21,896 nt of DNA from a virus, in the IMG/VR virus record IMGVR_UViG_3300037503_000028, positions 1 through 21,896 of that record; one strand, written 5' to 3'. Below, one piece after another: positions 1-5,402 of the stretch. Position 1 is the stretch's first letter. Every line of letters begins with the position of its first letter. Made by a program: the position numbers and the translations under genes. The notes beneath the pieces were generated by a model that was given only the letters and a program-made list of their open reading frames with translations, was not told the DNA's origin and searched no databases.

Positions 1-204
1 ATGAACCGAAAGGACACGCGAACACTGCCGCCTCAGAAGCTTCATATAAACCTGCAACTTCAAGGTGATGAAGTAATCCGCTTCCTTGAATACAAGGAAG
101 GCCAATTCCTCAGAAATAACTCTGAGGCTGGGCGAAAGCTGCTCTTAGAGCGACTACATGAAGTCGAGCCCGCGCCCGAGGCCGAGGCGGCGGGGACGCG
201 CTGA
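1..204 (+). CDS. Small ribbon-helix-helix-like protein
   Basis: A 67-residue ORF begins with ATG at the first base of the window, so its ribosome binding site and any longer upstream start cannot be seen. Residues 14-20 (LHINLQL) alternate hydrophobic and polar side chains like a beta strand. They are followed by two predicted helices ending in SEAGRKLLLERL. This is the order seen in Arc/CopG-type ribbon-helix-helix DNA-binding proteins, where the strand enters the major groove as a dimer. The tail is Ala/Glu-rich and probably disordered. A position ahead of regulators and a replication gene fits a phage early-region transcription factor. The fold is inferred from pattern only and no residue is diagnostic. 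Confidence 0.6.
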   Translation: MNRKDTRTLPPQKLHINLQLQGDEVIRFLEYKEGQFLRNNSEAGRKLLLERLHEVEPAPEAEAAGTR

Positions 205-228
205 AGCCCGCACACAGCCCGGCACTCT

Positions 229-249
229 AGCGCCCGAAGGGAGGGCGCT
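229..249 (+). other. Short GC hairpin after first ORF
   Basis: AGCGCCC at 229-235 is perfectly complementary to GGGCGCT at 243-249, with a 7-base loop. It lies 25 bases after the stop of the first ORF. No T-run follows, so it is at best a weak or factor-dependent terminator, or an mRNA end structure. Confidence 0.35.
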
Positions 250-312
250 GTCAGTACCGCCACAACCTTTTTCGGAACAACTGGGCAGGGGAAAGAAGAT
301 GGTCCTACTCAC

Positions 313-774
313 GTGCTCACCACCGTCGAGGCCAACGCGCAAGCCGCGCGCGGCCACTCCGCCTCACTCGCCCGCGCCCTCAAGCGGCTCGGCATGCGGC
401 GCTGCTCCGAGCGGAGCGTGCGCTACCAGTCCGAAGAGGGCGCCGGCCGCCCGTCCTGGTACTGCTGCTTTTGGCGCTGGTTCCAAGCCCTTTGGCTGGT
501 TAACCGGAAGGGCGCGGAGTTTCTTTACGAAGACTTCCAAGCCCGCGTCGAGGCTCTTCGCGCGGCTGAGGCTTCGGAGGCTCCGGCGCGCGACTGGCTC
601 GAACAGGTCGCCCTCTGCGCCCGCGAGCACAGCGAGGCCATCGCCGAGGCCATGCTCCGCCGCGACGAGCGGGCGATCCGCGCCGAGGTGACGGACGAGA
701 TCCGCGAGCTGCGCCGGCTGCTCGCGATGCTTTCCCGCCCCGCGCCGGAGTCGGCGCGCGCCGAGGCGGCCTGA
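313..774 (+). CDS. Phage regulator-like helical protein, 153 aa
   Basis: The ORF starts at GTG 313; no in-frame ATG lies upstream, and a purine-rich stretch (GGGGAAAGAAG) ends about 13 bases earlier. Residues 16-40 contain an Ala/Leu/Arg helix pair ending in SERSVRYQS that could be a helix-turn-helix of the kind seen in phage CII-like or early regulators. A striking aromatic segment follows at 49-63 (WYCCFWRWFQALWLV). The C-terminal half is amphipathic helix rich in Glu and Arg, ending around residue 143. It sits directly ahead of an excisionase-like gene with a 9-base gap, so the two are probably co-transcribed. A regulatory function is inferred from position and helix content; I do not recognise a named family. 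Confidence 0.6.
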   Translation: MLTTVEANAQAARGHSASLARALKRLGMRRCSERSVRYQSEEGAGRPSWYCCFWRWFQALWLVNRKGAEFLYEDFQARVEALRAAEASEAPARDWLEQVALCAREHSEAIAEAMLRRDERAIRAEVTDEIRELRRLLAMLSRPAPESARAEAA

Positions 775-783
775 AGAGAGACG

Positions 784-1065
784 ATGGTCGTCATTCAACT
801 CATAGTCCTGCCCCCCGCGCCGGAAGAGCGCCCCGACGACCTGGTGGACGCCTCCTACGTCGCGCGCCGCTTCGGCTGCTCGCCGCGGAGCGTCTACGCG
901 GGCAGGTGCGGCACCGGCGGCATCACGCCCGTCTCACGCGACCCGTGGAGGGCCACGCGCGCGCAGGTCGAGGCCGAGCACGCGAAGCTCGTCTCGACCG
1001 CGACGGCCGCGCGGACGGAGCCGAAGAAGCGGCTGAGTCTCGTGAGGAGAAAGAGGAGCGCCTGA
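784..1065 (+). CDS. Excisionase/MerR-type winged-helix protein
   Basis: A 93-residue protein with ATG at 784 preceded by GAAGAGAGA. Residues 20-55 (LVDASYVARRFGCSPRSVYAG followed by a variable wing and WRATRAQVEAE) match the pattern of small excisionase or MerR-like winged-helix proteins: an initial aliphatic-Asp-Ala step, a helix-turn-helix with GCSPRSVY as the recognition turn, and a wing ending in a fixed Trp-Arg. Such proteins bend DNA during phage excision or act as repressors. An integrase is encoded 2.2 kb downstream on the same strand, so a recombination directionality role is plausible but not shown. The Lys/Arg-rich tail (KKRLSLVRRKRS) may add DNA contacts. A strong hairpin follows the stop codon. 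Confidence 0.7.
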   Translation: MVVIQLIVLPPAPEERPDDLVDASYVARRFGCSPRSVYAGRCGTGGITPVSRDPWRATRAQVEAEHAKLVSTATAARTEPKKRLSLVRRKRSA

Positions 1066-1073
1066 AAGTTTCG

Positions 1074-1108
1074 GGGCGGGCCGGGTAACTCGCCCGGCCC
1101 GCCCGTTT
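1074..1108 (+). terminator. GC-rich terminator-like hairpin
   Basis: GGGCGGGCCGGG at 1074-1085 pairs perfectly over 12 bases with CCCGGCCCGCCC at 1093-1104, leaving a 7-base loop. It begins 9 bases after the excisionase-like gene ends and is followed by GTTTG, only a short T-tract. It is likely an intrinsic terminator or partial attenuator separating the regulators from the SWIM-like gene. Confidence 0.65.
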
Positions 1109-1190
1109 GACGCGGCAGGAAATGCGCGGGACCGCCCCGACGGCCGAATCGGCGGGCGGCCCCCGGAGAGAAGTAAAGGGGACTTTCTCT

Positions 1191-1610
1191 ATGTCTTTGA
1201 TGATACCCGTCCACCTTATCGGCGGTAAACAATTTATCAAGGCCCGCACCCTGATGGCGGAAGTCGTCTTCGACGGCTCCGTCTTCCGGATGCAGTCGTC
1301 GAGCGGCGGCGAGGAGGATCACCTCGTCCGCTTCGACAGCCTGGAGAGCCCACTCATCTGCTCCTGCACCTGCAAGGCCGGCCGCACCGGAACCCCCTGC
1401 TGGGCGATGGCGCGGGGCCTCGACGCGCTGGCGCACCTGTCCATCGGCAGAATTCACGTACGCACGACGGGGGCGGTGCCCGCGGCCGCCCCCGTCGTCG
1501 TCGGGCCGCCGTCCCGGACGATGGCGGCCGGGATCAGCGAGCGGGGTGAACTGGTGCTGATGACGAGGTCCGCGACGCCGCTGGCGGGGATGGTTCTCAA
1601 CGTCCCGTAG
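1191..1610 (+). CDS. SWIM-like zinc-binding protein
   Basis: The start is placed at ATG 1191 because AAAGGGGA sits about 8 bases upstream; a longer in-frame reading from 1107 lacks such a site. The product is 139 residues. The central motif is C57-S-C59-T-C61-KAGRTGTP-C70-W-A72. This resembles the SWIM finger (CxC...CxH) of small phage and plasmid proteins with a typical CTCKAG...PCWHM core, but the expected His after C70 is Ala, with Cys61 as a possible extra ligand. The N-terminal half is beta-rich (SVFRMQSSSGGEEDHLVRFDS). SWIM domains bind nucleic acid or protein. The gene lies between a strong hairpin and the replication gene, so it belongs to the early module. The exact role is unknown. 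Confidence 0.65.
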   Translation: MSLMIPVHLIGGKQFIKARTLMAEVVFDGSVFRMQSSSGGEEDHLVRFDSLESPLICSCTCKAGRTGTPCWAMARGLDALAHLSIGRIHVRTTGAVPAAAPVVVGPPSRTMAAGISERGELVLMTRSATPLAGMVLNVP

Positions 1611-1654
1611 GGGCACACACGCCACTCACCGACTCCCGGAGAAGGAGCACACGT

Positions 1655-2596
1655 TTGGCTCAGGACGCGAAGGCACCCGAACCGCAATTCACGGTCGTCA
1701 CGGACAGGCGGACGGCGTCGGCGGCGGTAAGGTTCTACCGCATCCGCGACTTCGAGAAGTTGCAGCACTACAAGGACCGGGCGCTCGTCTGGGTGAAGCT
1801 CTACGTCGAGCAGCTCGACGACTATGAGTTCATACAGTTGCCGGACGCGGTCAAGTACCACGTCCACGCCCTGATGCTCCTCGCCGCACGCTCGGGCAAC
1901 AAGATCCCGAACGACCCCCTGTGGGTGGCGGCCCGCATCGGCGCGAGCGACCCCGTGGACCTCCAGCTCCTCTTCGCGCGCGGCTTCCTTGAGGAGTGGA
2001 GGCCGCGGCCGCAGGACGCGTACGAGCCGGGCGAGCAGTTGGAGCTTCCGGCCGACGGGCAGGCCCCGACCCCAGCCGCAGCCGGGCCGAACCCTTCCCC
2101 GCCGGCCGCTTCCGGGCCTGATAGCAACTTGCTAGCAACTTGCTATCAAGTTGCTAGCAAGTTGCTAGCACAGAACAGAACAGAACAGAGCAGAGAAGAC
2201 ACAGATACAGACACGGCGCCCGCTAGCGCGGAGCGCCTGTGTGAGTGCTGCGGTGTCGGTGTGCGCTCTGAGTTCTCGTTGCCGGAGGCCGCGGAACTGG
2301 TGAGGCACTGGAAGGCCGAGGGGCGGAGGGTCGGCGGCCGCCCCGTCGAGAACGTCTACGGGCTGGCGCGGACGATCCATCGCGAGGGGACGGCCGACGA
2401 CGAGCTGAGGCTGCTCCTGCGGCCGCCCCCGCGGCGCCCGTTCGCCGACGAGCCGTGCCCGACCTGCTTCGGCGGGAAGCTCTACACGCCGGAGCCGGGC
2501 AAGGGCGCCAAGCCGTGCCCGGACTGCGTTGACGAGACGGGCAGGCGGACGGGCAGGCGCGCGCTGGACACCGACGCGGCCGGGCGGCCGCCGTGA
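1655..2596 (+). CDS. Phage replication initiator/replisome organizer-like protein
   Basis: The 313-residue ORF starts at TTG 1655, six bases after a perfect GGAGAAGGAG site. Residues 25-118 resemble the winged-helix N-terminal domain of phage replisome organizers: FYRIRDFEKLQHYKDRALVWVK, then VKYHVHALMLLAARSGNKIPND, then the DLQLLFARGFLEEW helix. A low-complexity Pro/Ala linker (about 125-155) follows, then a segment whose DNA holds an 11-bp iteron array. The C-terminal part has CECC near 194 and a zinc ribbon at 267-291 (CPTC...CPDC). Placing an origin inside the initiator gene follows the phage lambda O plan. It probably melts the origin and recruits a host or phage helicase. No separate helicase gene is visible in the window. 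Confidence 0.72.
   Translation: MAQDAKAPEPQFTVVTDRRTASAAVRFYRIRDFEKLQHYKDRALVWVKLYVEQLDDYEFIQLPDAVKYHVHALMLLAARSGNKIPNDPLWVAARIGASDPVDLQLLFARGFLEEWRPRPQDAYEPGEQLELPADGQAPTPAAAGPNPSPPAASGPDSNLLATCYQVASKLLAQNRTEQSREDTDTDTAPASAERLCECCGVGVRSEFSLPEAAELVRHWKAEGRRVGGRPVENVYGLARTIHREGTADDELRLLLRPPPRRPFADEPCPTCFGGKLYTPEPGKGAKPCPDCVDETGRRTGRRALDTDAAGRPP
2122..2170. repeat. Iteron array, candidate replication origin
   Basis: Four tandem 11-bp units lie head to tail: TAGCAACTTGC at 2122 and 2133, TATCAAGTTGC at 2144 and TAGCAAGTTGC at 2155, then a partial TAGCA at 2166-2170. Each unit has a near-palindromic GCAAsTTGC core, and the first two units are the reverse complement of the last two, so the array is also one large inverted repeat. 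The 11-bp period is not a multiple of three, so conservation acts on DNA and not on protein. The site lies within the replication-initiator coding sequence. Confidence 0.75.
2171..2214. repeat. CAGAA-type purine-rich repeat beside iterons
   Basis: Directly after the iterons the top strand reads CAGAA, CAGAA, CAGAA, CAGAG, CAGAG, then AAGACACAGATACAGACAC. It is almost free of T and much less GC-rich than its surroundings. Next to iterons, such asymmetric tracts often form the unwinding region of an origin. This role is inferred. Confidence 0.5.
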
Positions 2597-2606
2597 GGGT
2601 GCGGGG

Positions 2607-2849
2607 ATGGCGGCATTAACGCCGGGGGTGAGGGCCGACGCACGCAGGGCGCTCTCGCGCGTCGTCTGCCTCGGCTGTAACAAGGCGAAGCCGGCGGGGC
2701 ACGTCTTCTGCCGACCCTGCTTCTGGAAGCTGACGCCGGGGCAGCAGAAGGCGCTTTACACGTTCCACGAGTCCGAGGCTTTCGCGGAAGCCTTCGCGGG
2801 CGCCCTGACGACGCTGCGGCCGCGCGCAATCGTCTACGAATTAACTTGA
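2607..2849 (+). CDS. Small zinc-ribbon protein, 80 aa
   Basis: The start is set at ATG 2607, just after the replication gene and preceded by GGTGCGGGG. A longer in-frame reading from 2529 would lie inside the upstream gene and is Arg/Gly-rich noise. The product carries CLGCNKAKPAGHVFCRPC, a four-Cys zinc ribbon (CxxC-x10-CxxC), followed by FWKLTPGQQKALYTF and an Ala-rich helix. Small ribbons of this shape are common beside phage replication genes and probably bind nucleic acid or a replication partner. The tight gap to the upstream gene suggests one transcript. No specific function can be assigned. Confidence 0.7.
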   Translation: MAALTPGVRADARRALSRVVCLGCNKAKPAGHVFCRPCFWKLTPGQQKALYTFHESEAFAEAFAGALTTLRPRAIVYELT

Positions 2850-2882
2850 GCGGCCGGCGGCCGCGGCAGGAGGTGACGGCGC

Positions 2883-3206
2883 ATGACGCCGCTGATCACG
2901 CCGGAGAAACGTGAGGCCATCGTGCGGCGCGCGGCCGAGGCGATGTGCGCGATGACGGAGCCGGTGCTGTTCGAGCTGGACCCGGTGCTCGCCGTCGGGC
3001 TCGTCGGGCAGCTCCAGATCGCCTTCCGCCACCCCGCCAACACGGGCGAGACGCGCGAGAGGTTGGAGCAGTTCGTGCGGGACCTCATCGAGCGGCTCGA
3101 CCCTGCGCACGGCGACCTCCACGCGCTGCTGATGATGGGCTTCGACGCGCGGTACGACGCACCGGAGGGGGCCGATTTTCAATCCGAGCAGGTGTCAGAA
3201 CGGTGA
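2883..3206 (+). CDS. Hypothetical helical phage protein, 107 aa
   Basis: ATG 2883 has an excellent ribosome binding site (GGAGGTGA, 8 bases upstream). The protein is almost wholly alpha-helical, with helices around 7-30 (EKREAIVRRAAEAMCAM), 33-50, 55-74 (TGETRERLEQFVRDLIERL) and 78-90, and no Cys cluster or membrane segment. I do not recognise the family. Its stop overlaps a GTG at 3203 that is in frame with the integrase gene, so translation may be coupled. It sits between replication and integration genes and is probably an early-operon accessory protein. Confidence 0.65.
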   Translation: MTPLITPEKREAIVRRAAEAMCAMTEPVLFELDPVLAVGLVGQLQIAFRHPANTGETRERLEQFVRDLIERLDPAHGDLHALLMMGFDARYDAPEGADFQSEQVSER

Positions 3207-3274
3207 AAGCGCCGCGCCGCGGAAAACTCAGTAAAAATGCGGGTCCGGCGGGCGGCGGGGGCGTCGTGTCGCTT

Positions 3275-4327
3275 ATGAAAACGCCGATTATAGAAAGCGA
3301 CCGAACGGAGCCCCCGGCCCGGCCCCGCATCGCGCTCGTCCCGCCCGGCGCGGCCGCGCTCGACCGGCTCGCCGCGCTCGACACCCTGAACCCCGCGCGC
3401 CGCTACCTGAACACGCTCTCCGGCCCTTCCCGGCGGAGTATGCGCTCCAACCTCCGGAGGGTCGCGCGACTCCTCAACTGCCGCCTCGACGAAGTCCCCT
3501 GGGAGAGGTTGCGCGCCGACCACCTCAAGGCGCTCAGGGCCGCGATGACCGACCAGGGCCTTCTGCCCGCGACCATCAACGTGACGCTGGCGGCCTTGAG
3601 GGGTGTGGCCCGGCAGGCTTACGAGATGCGCGCGATGGAGCCGGAGGACTACCGGCTGGTCGCGCGCGTGGGGAACGTCCGCGGGGGGCGCGTCTCGGGC
3701 GCGGCCCGCGCGCTCGACGTGCGCGAGGTGGGCGCACTCCTAGAGGCGTGCGCCGCCGACAAGACGCCCGCGGGCGCGCGCGACGCCTGCCTCGTGGCGC
3801 TCCTCGCCGGGGCGGGCCTGAGGCGCGCCGAGGCCGTCGCGCTCCGCCTCGAAGACTGGAGGGCGCGCACGCACACGCTCAGGGTGCTGGGGAAGGGGAA
3901 CAAGGAGCGGCTCGTCTACCTCGAAGACGGCGGGGCGCGCCGCGCGCTCCTGGACTGGCTGAAGGTGCGGGGGCGGGAGCCCGGCGCGCTCCTCGTCCCC
4001 GTGGCCGCCGGCGGCCGGCTTGAGCTGAGGCATCTGACGGGGCAGGCCGTCTACGACGCGGTCCGCAAGCGGAGAGCCCAGGCGAGCATCCGCCGCCGCT
4101 TCTCGCCCCACGCCCTGCGCCACTTCTTCGCCGACCAGGCCATCCGCGAGGGCGGCGAGGTCAAGGCCGTGTCGGAGCTTCTGGGCCACGCCTCGGTGCA
4201 GACGACCGAGATTTACTACCACGGCGGCGAGCGGGCCAAGCGGCGGGCCGCGGCGACCGTCAGGCTGCCGTATGGGGCCGGGCGCGGCCGCCGGAAGAGG
4301 AGGCGCAGGCGCAGGCGCCGTTCGTGA
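3275..4327 (+). CDS. int: Tyrosine recombinase / phage integrase
   Basis: Site-specific recombinase for phage integration and excision. From ATG 3275 it is 350 residues. It has a core-binding SAM-like domain at about 36-125 (NPARRYLNTLSGPSRRSMRSNLRRVARLL) and a catalytic domain at 145-330. Visible catalytic residues are R183 in GAGLRRAE, K207 or K210 in GKGNKER, H279-x-x-R282 in HALRH, H305 in LLGHAS and Y314 in TTEIYYH. The start is uncertain. GTG 3266 and GTG 3203 (overlapping the stop of the upstream gene) are in frame, and ribosome binding sites are weak for all three. The C terminus is odd, ending in an Arg tail (RKRRRRRRRRS). The gene lies inside the early operon and not at an outer edge. 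Confidence 0.93.
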   Translation: MKTPIIESDRTEPPARPRIALVPPGAAALDRLAALDTLNPARRYLNTLSGPSRRSMRSNLRRVARLLNCRLDEVPWERLRADHLKALRAAMTDQGLLPATINVTLAALRGVARQAYEMRAMEPEDYRLVARVGNVRGGRVSGAARALDVREVGALLEACAADKTPAGARDACLVALLAGAGLRRAEAVALRLEDWRARTHTLRVLGKGNKERLVYLEDGGARRALLDWLKVRGREPGALLVPVAAGGRLELRHLTGQAVYDAVRKRRAQASIRRRFSPHALRHFFADQAIREGGEVKAVSELLGHASVQTTEIYYHGGERAKRRAAATVRLPYGAGRGRRKRRRRRRRRS

Positions 4328-4369
4328 ATCGCGGACCGTGAAACTTTGACGACTGGAGGGCCGAGCGGC

Positions 4370-4657
4370 ATGCGACAGAGCCGGGAAAGGAACAGGGCGC
4401 GAATGTTCAGAACGGCGCTTGAGGTCTTGCGCGACAACGCGGCCGAGATGGTAGCCCACGCGAAGTACGAGGGCGAGCCGTACAGCGACGAGGCTCAGAA
4501 GCGGATGGAAGAGAAGCACGCCCCACTCACCGAGGCCCTCGCATCTTTCGACGACGCTCTTCAGGCGGCGGTCGCGGCGCGGAATGAGTTCGTCGAGGCG
4601 CTGGACCTGGAGGCCGACTTCATCCTTTTCAACCACTCGAAAGCGAAGGTGCGCTGA
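4370..4657 (+). CDS. Hypothetical coiled-coil protein, 95 aa
   Basis: The start is set at ATG 4370 with GGAGGG 9 bases upstream; the in-frame TTG at 4346 lacks such a site. The protein is highly charged and helical. Residues 1-25 are basic (MRQSRERNRARMFRTALEVLR), and 45-87 form a long Glu/Ala helix (EEKHAPLTEALASFDDALQAAVAARNEF, continuing). There is no Cys cluster or membrane segment. Its stop overlaps the next ATG (TGATG), showing translational coupling with the tiny membrane protein that follows. The family is not recognised. Confidence 0.62.
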   Translation: MRQSRERNRARMFRTALEVLRDNAAEMVAHAKYEGEPYSDEAQKRMEEKHAPLTEALASFDDALQAAVAARNEFVEALDLEADFILFNHSKAKVR

Positions 4658-4764
4658 TGAGTAAAAAGGAATGGGCGTGGTGGGCCGTGGCGGCGCTGCT
4701 CCTGCTCCTGCTCTTCGAGCCGGCGACCAGGCTCTGCGACCTCATAGTGGGGGGGCGTCGATGA
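4657..4764 (+). CDS. Tiny single-pass membrane protein, 35 aa
   Basis: The ATG at 4657 overlaps the preceding stop, and the TGA at 4762-4764 overlaps the next ATG at 4761, so it is locked into a coupled operon. The peptide reads MSKKEWAWWAVAALLLLLLF then EPATRLCDLIVGGRR: a Lys-tagged cytoplasmic end, a Trp/Ala/Leu membrane helix at about 6-22 and a short tail. It is too short for most gene finders. The overlaps on both sides support real translation. The role is unknown; small phage membrane peptides may act in exclusion, lysis timing or host membrane modulation. Confidence 0.6.
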   Translation: MSKKEWAWWAVAALLLLLLFEPATRLCDLIVGGRR

Positions 4765-4955
4765 AGGCCGACGAGTTAGACCGGCTCATAGACGCCCTGC
4801 GGGGCGAGCACTCGGCGGAGATAGAGGGCGGCGGCGGCGAGCCTTACGTCGTCACGTTCAAGCCCCGGACCGGCCCACGCGCCAGACACCGGCTCGAAGC
4901 GGAGACGGACGCGGAGGCCGTGCTGGAGGCGTACGCGTTTCTGAACGGAGAATAG
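4761..4955 (+). CDS. Hypothetical small protein, 64 aa
   Basis: ATG 4761 overlaps the stop of the membrane peptide in the ATGA arrangement and has a G-rich run upstream. Residues 1-20 form a helix (MKADELDRLIDALRGEHSAE), a Gly-rich turn follows, then beta-like YVVTFKPR and a helix DAEAVLEAYAFLNGE. The alternation suggests a small alpha/beta fold. No known motif is seen. It is probably co-expressed with its coupled neighbours. Confidence 0.6.
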   Translation: MKADELDRLIDALRGEHSAEIEGGGGEPYVVTFKPRTGPRARHRLEAETDAEAVLEAYAFLNGE

Positions 4956-4962
4956 GAGGTGT

Positions 4963-5262
4963 ATGGGCGAGAGGGTATGTCTCGTGAGCGGCAAGGCGTG
5001 CGCCTTCAGCCGCGCCGGGGAGATTCACGGGGACAGCGACTGGGTCGTTGACGAGGGGACGCTCCTCACGAGGGCGAACAACCTGCGGCACGGCGTGGAG
5101 CGCCACAGGCGGGACGCGGCCGAGCACAGGCGGCTCGCGGAAGGCTCCGACCGTCTGGCCGGGGAGTTTGAGTCCCAGCTCGAAAACGTGCTTAGGGTCG
5201 CCAGCGAGCGCGGCATCCGGGTAGAGGGGGCCGGCGCCGAACTGGAGCGTGAGGGCGAATAG
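4963..5262 (+). CDS. Hypothetical protein with coiled coil, 99 aa
   Basis: ATG 4963 follows a perfect AGGAGGTG site 7 bases after the upstream stop. Residues 1-35 include two Cys (CLVSGKAC) and a DSDWVVDEGTLLT segment. Residues 38-85 form a charged heptad-like helix (LRHGVERHRRDAAEHRRLAE, then LAGEFESQLENVLRVASERG). The N-terminal cysteines are too few for a clear metal site. It is the last gene of the plus-strand early operon, ending 6 bases before a 50-bp palindrome. The family is not recognised. Confidence 0.62.
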   Translation: MGERVCLVSGKACAFSRAGEIHGDSDWVVDEGTLLTRANNLRHGVERHRRDAAEHRRLAEGSDRLAGEFESQLENVLRVASERGIRVEGAGAELEREGE

Positions 5263-5268
5263 GGGGGC

Positions 5269-5318
5269 TTATCAGACATCCTTATAATTTAACGTATAAT
5301 TATAAGGATGTCTGATAA
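5269..5318. repeat. 50-bp near-perfect palindrome
   Basis: The arms at 5269-5289 (starting TTATCAGACATCC) and 5298-5318 (ending GGATGTCTGATAA) are perfect 21-bp reverse complements. The middle ACGT at 5292-5295 is also symmetric about the same centre, so only two base pairs (5290/5297 and 5291/5296) break a 50-bp palindrome. It is very AT-rich in a GC-rich area and sits between convergent genes, exactly where composition drops. It has no T-run on either side. It could be a bidirectional terminator, a recombinase or resolvase site, or an element end. Confidence 0.8.
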
Positions 5319-5335
5319 TGGGCCTTATGGTATCG
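5308..5335 (+). repeat. Left dif-like direct repeat
   Basis: ATGTCTGATAA, six bases TGGGCC, then TTATGGTATCG. The invariant part CTGATAA-N6-TTATGGTA recurs in the same orientation at 7381-7401. The ATAA-N6-TTATG layout is that of XerC/XerD dif sites. It overlaps the right arm of the palindrome. Confidence 0.5.
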
Positions 5336-5402
5336 AAGACGCCCTTAGTTCGTCGTCCTCGTCAACGAGCGGCACAGTCCCCTCCTAGCGCCCGGTAGAC
5401 CT

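Noticed and set aside
894-1625. 243-codon minus-strand frame across the excisionase-like and SWIM-like genes
   Set aside because: It runs through a strong hairpin and two supported plus-strand genes, and its composition is Arg/Gly/Ala noise.
2122-2214. CRISPR array
   Set aside because: Units are 11 bp in direct contact with no spacers; the pattern is that of iterons.
3228-3241. Fourth copy of the repeated promoter-like element ahead of the integrase
   Set aside because: Only CTCAGTAAA resembles the core; the rest (AAATGC) diverges and no TACTCT-like box follows, so chance is likely.
2945-3274. N-terminal extension of the integrase frame
   Set aside because: This part is the shifted frame of the upstream hypothetical gene and reads as Arg/Ala-rich nonsense; only GTG 3203 or 3266 remain as possible longer starts.
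3740-4636. 298-codon minus-strand frame opposite the integrase
   Set aside because: It is antisense to an integrase with all catalytic residues and spans two real plus-strand genes; no family pattern is seen.
5269-5318. Classic protelomerase telomere site
   Set aside because: The length and near symmetry fit, but two pairs next to the centre are broken, no protelomerase-type gene is visible and the integrase here is a standard tyrosine recombinase. Kept only as one hypothesis.
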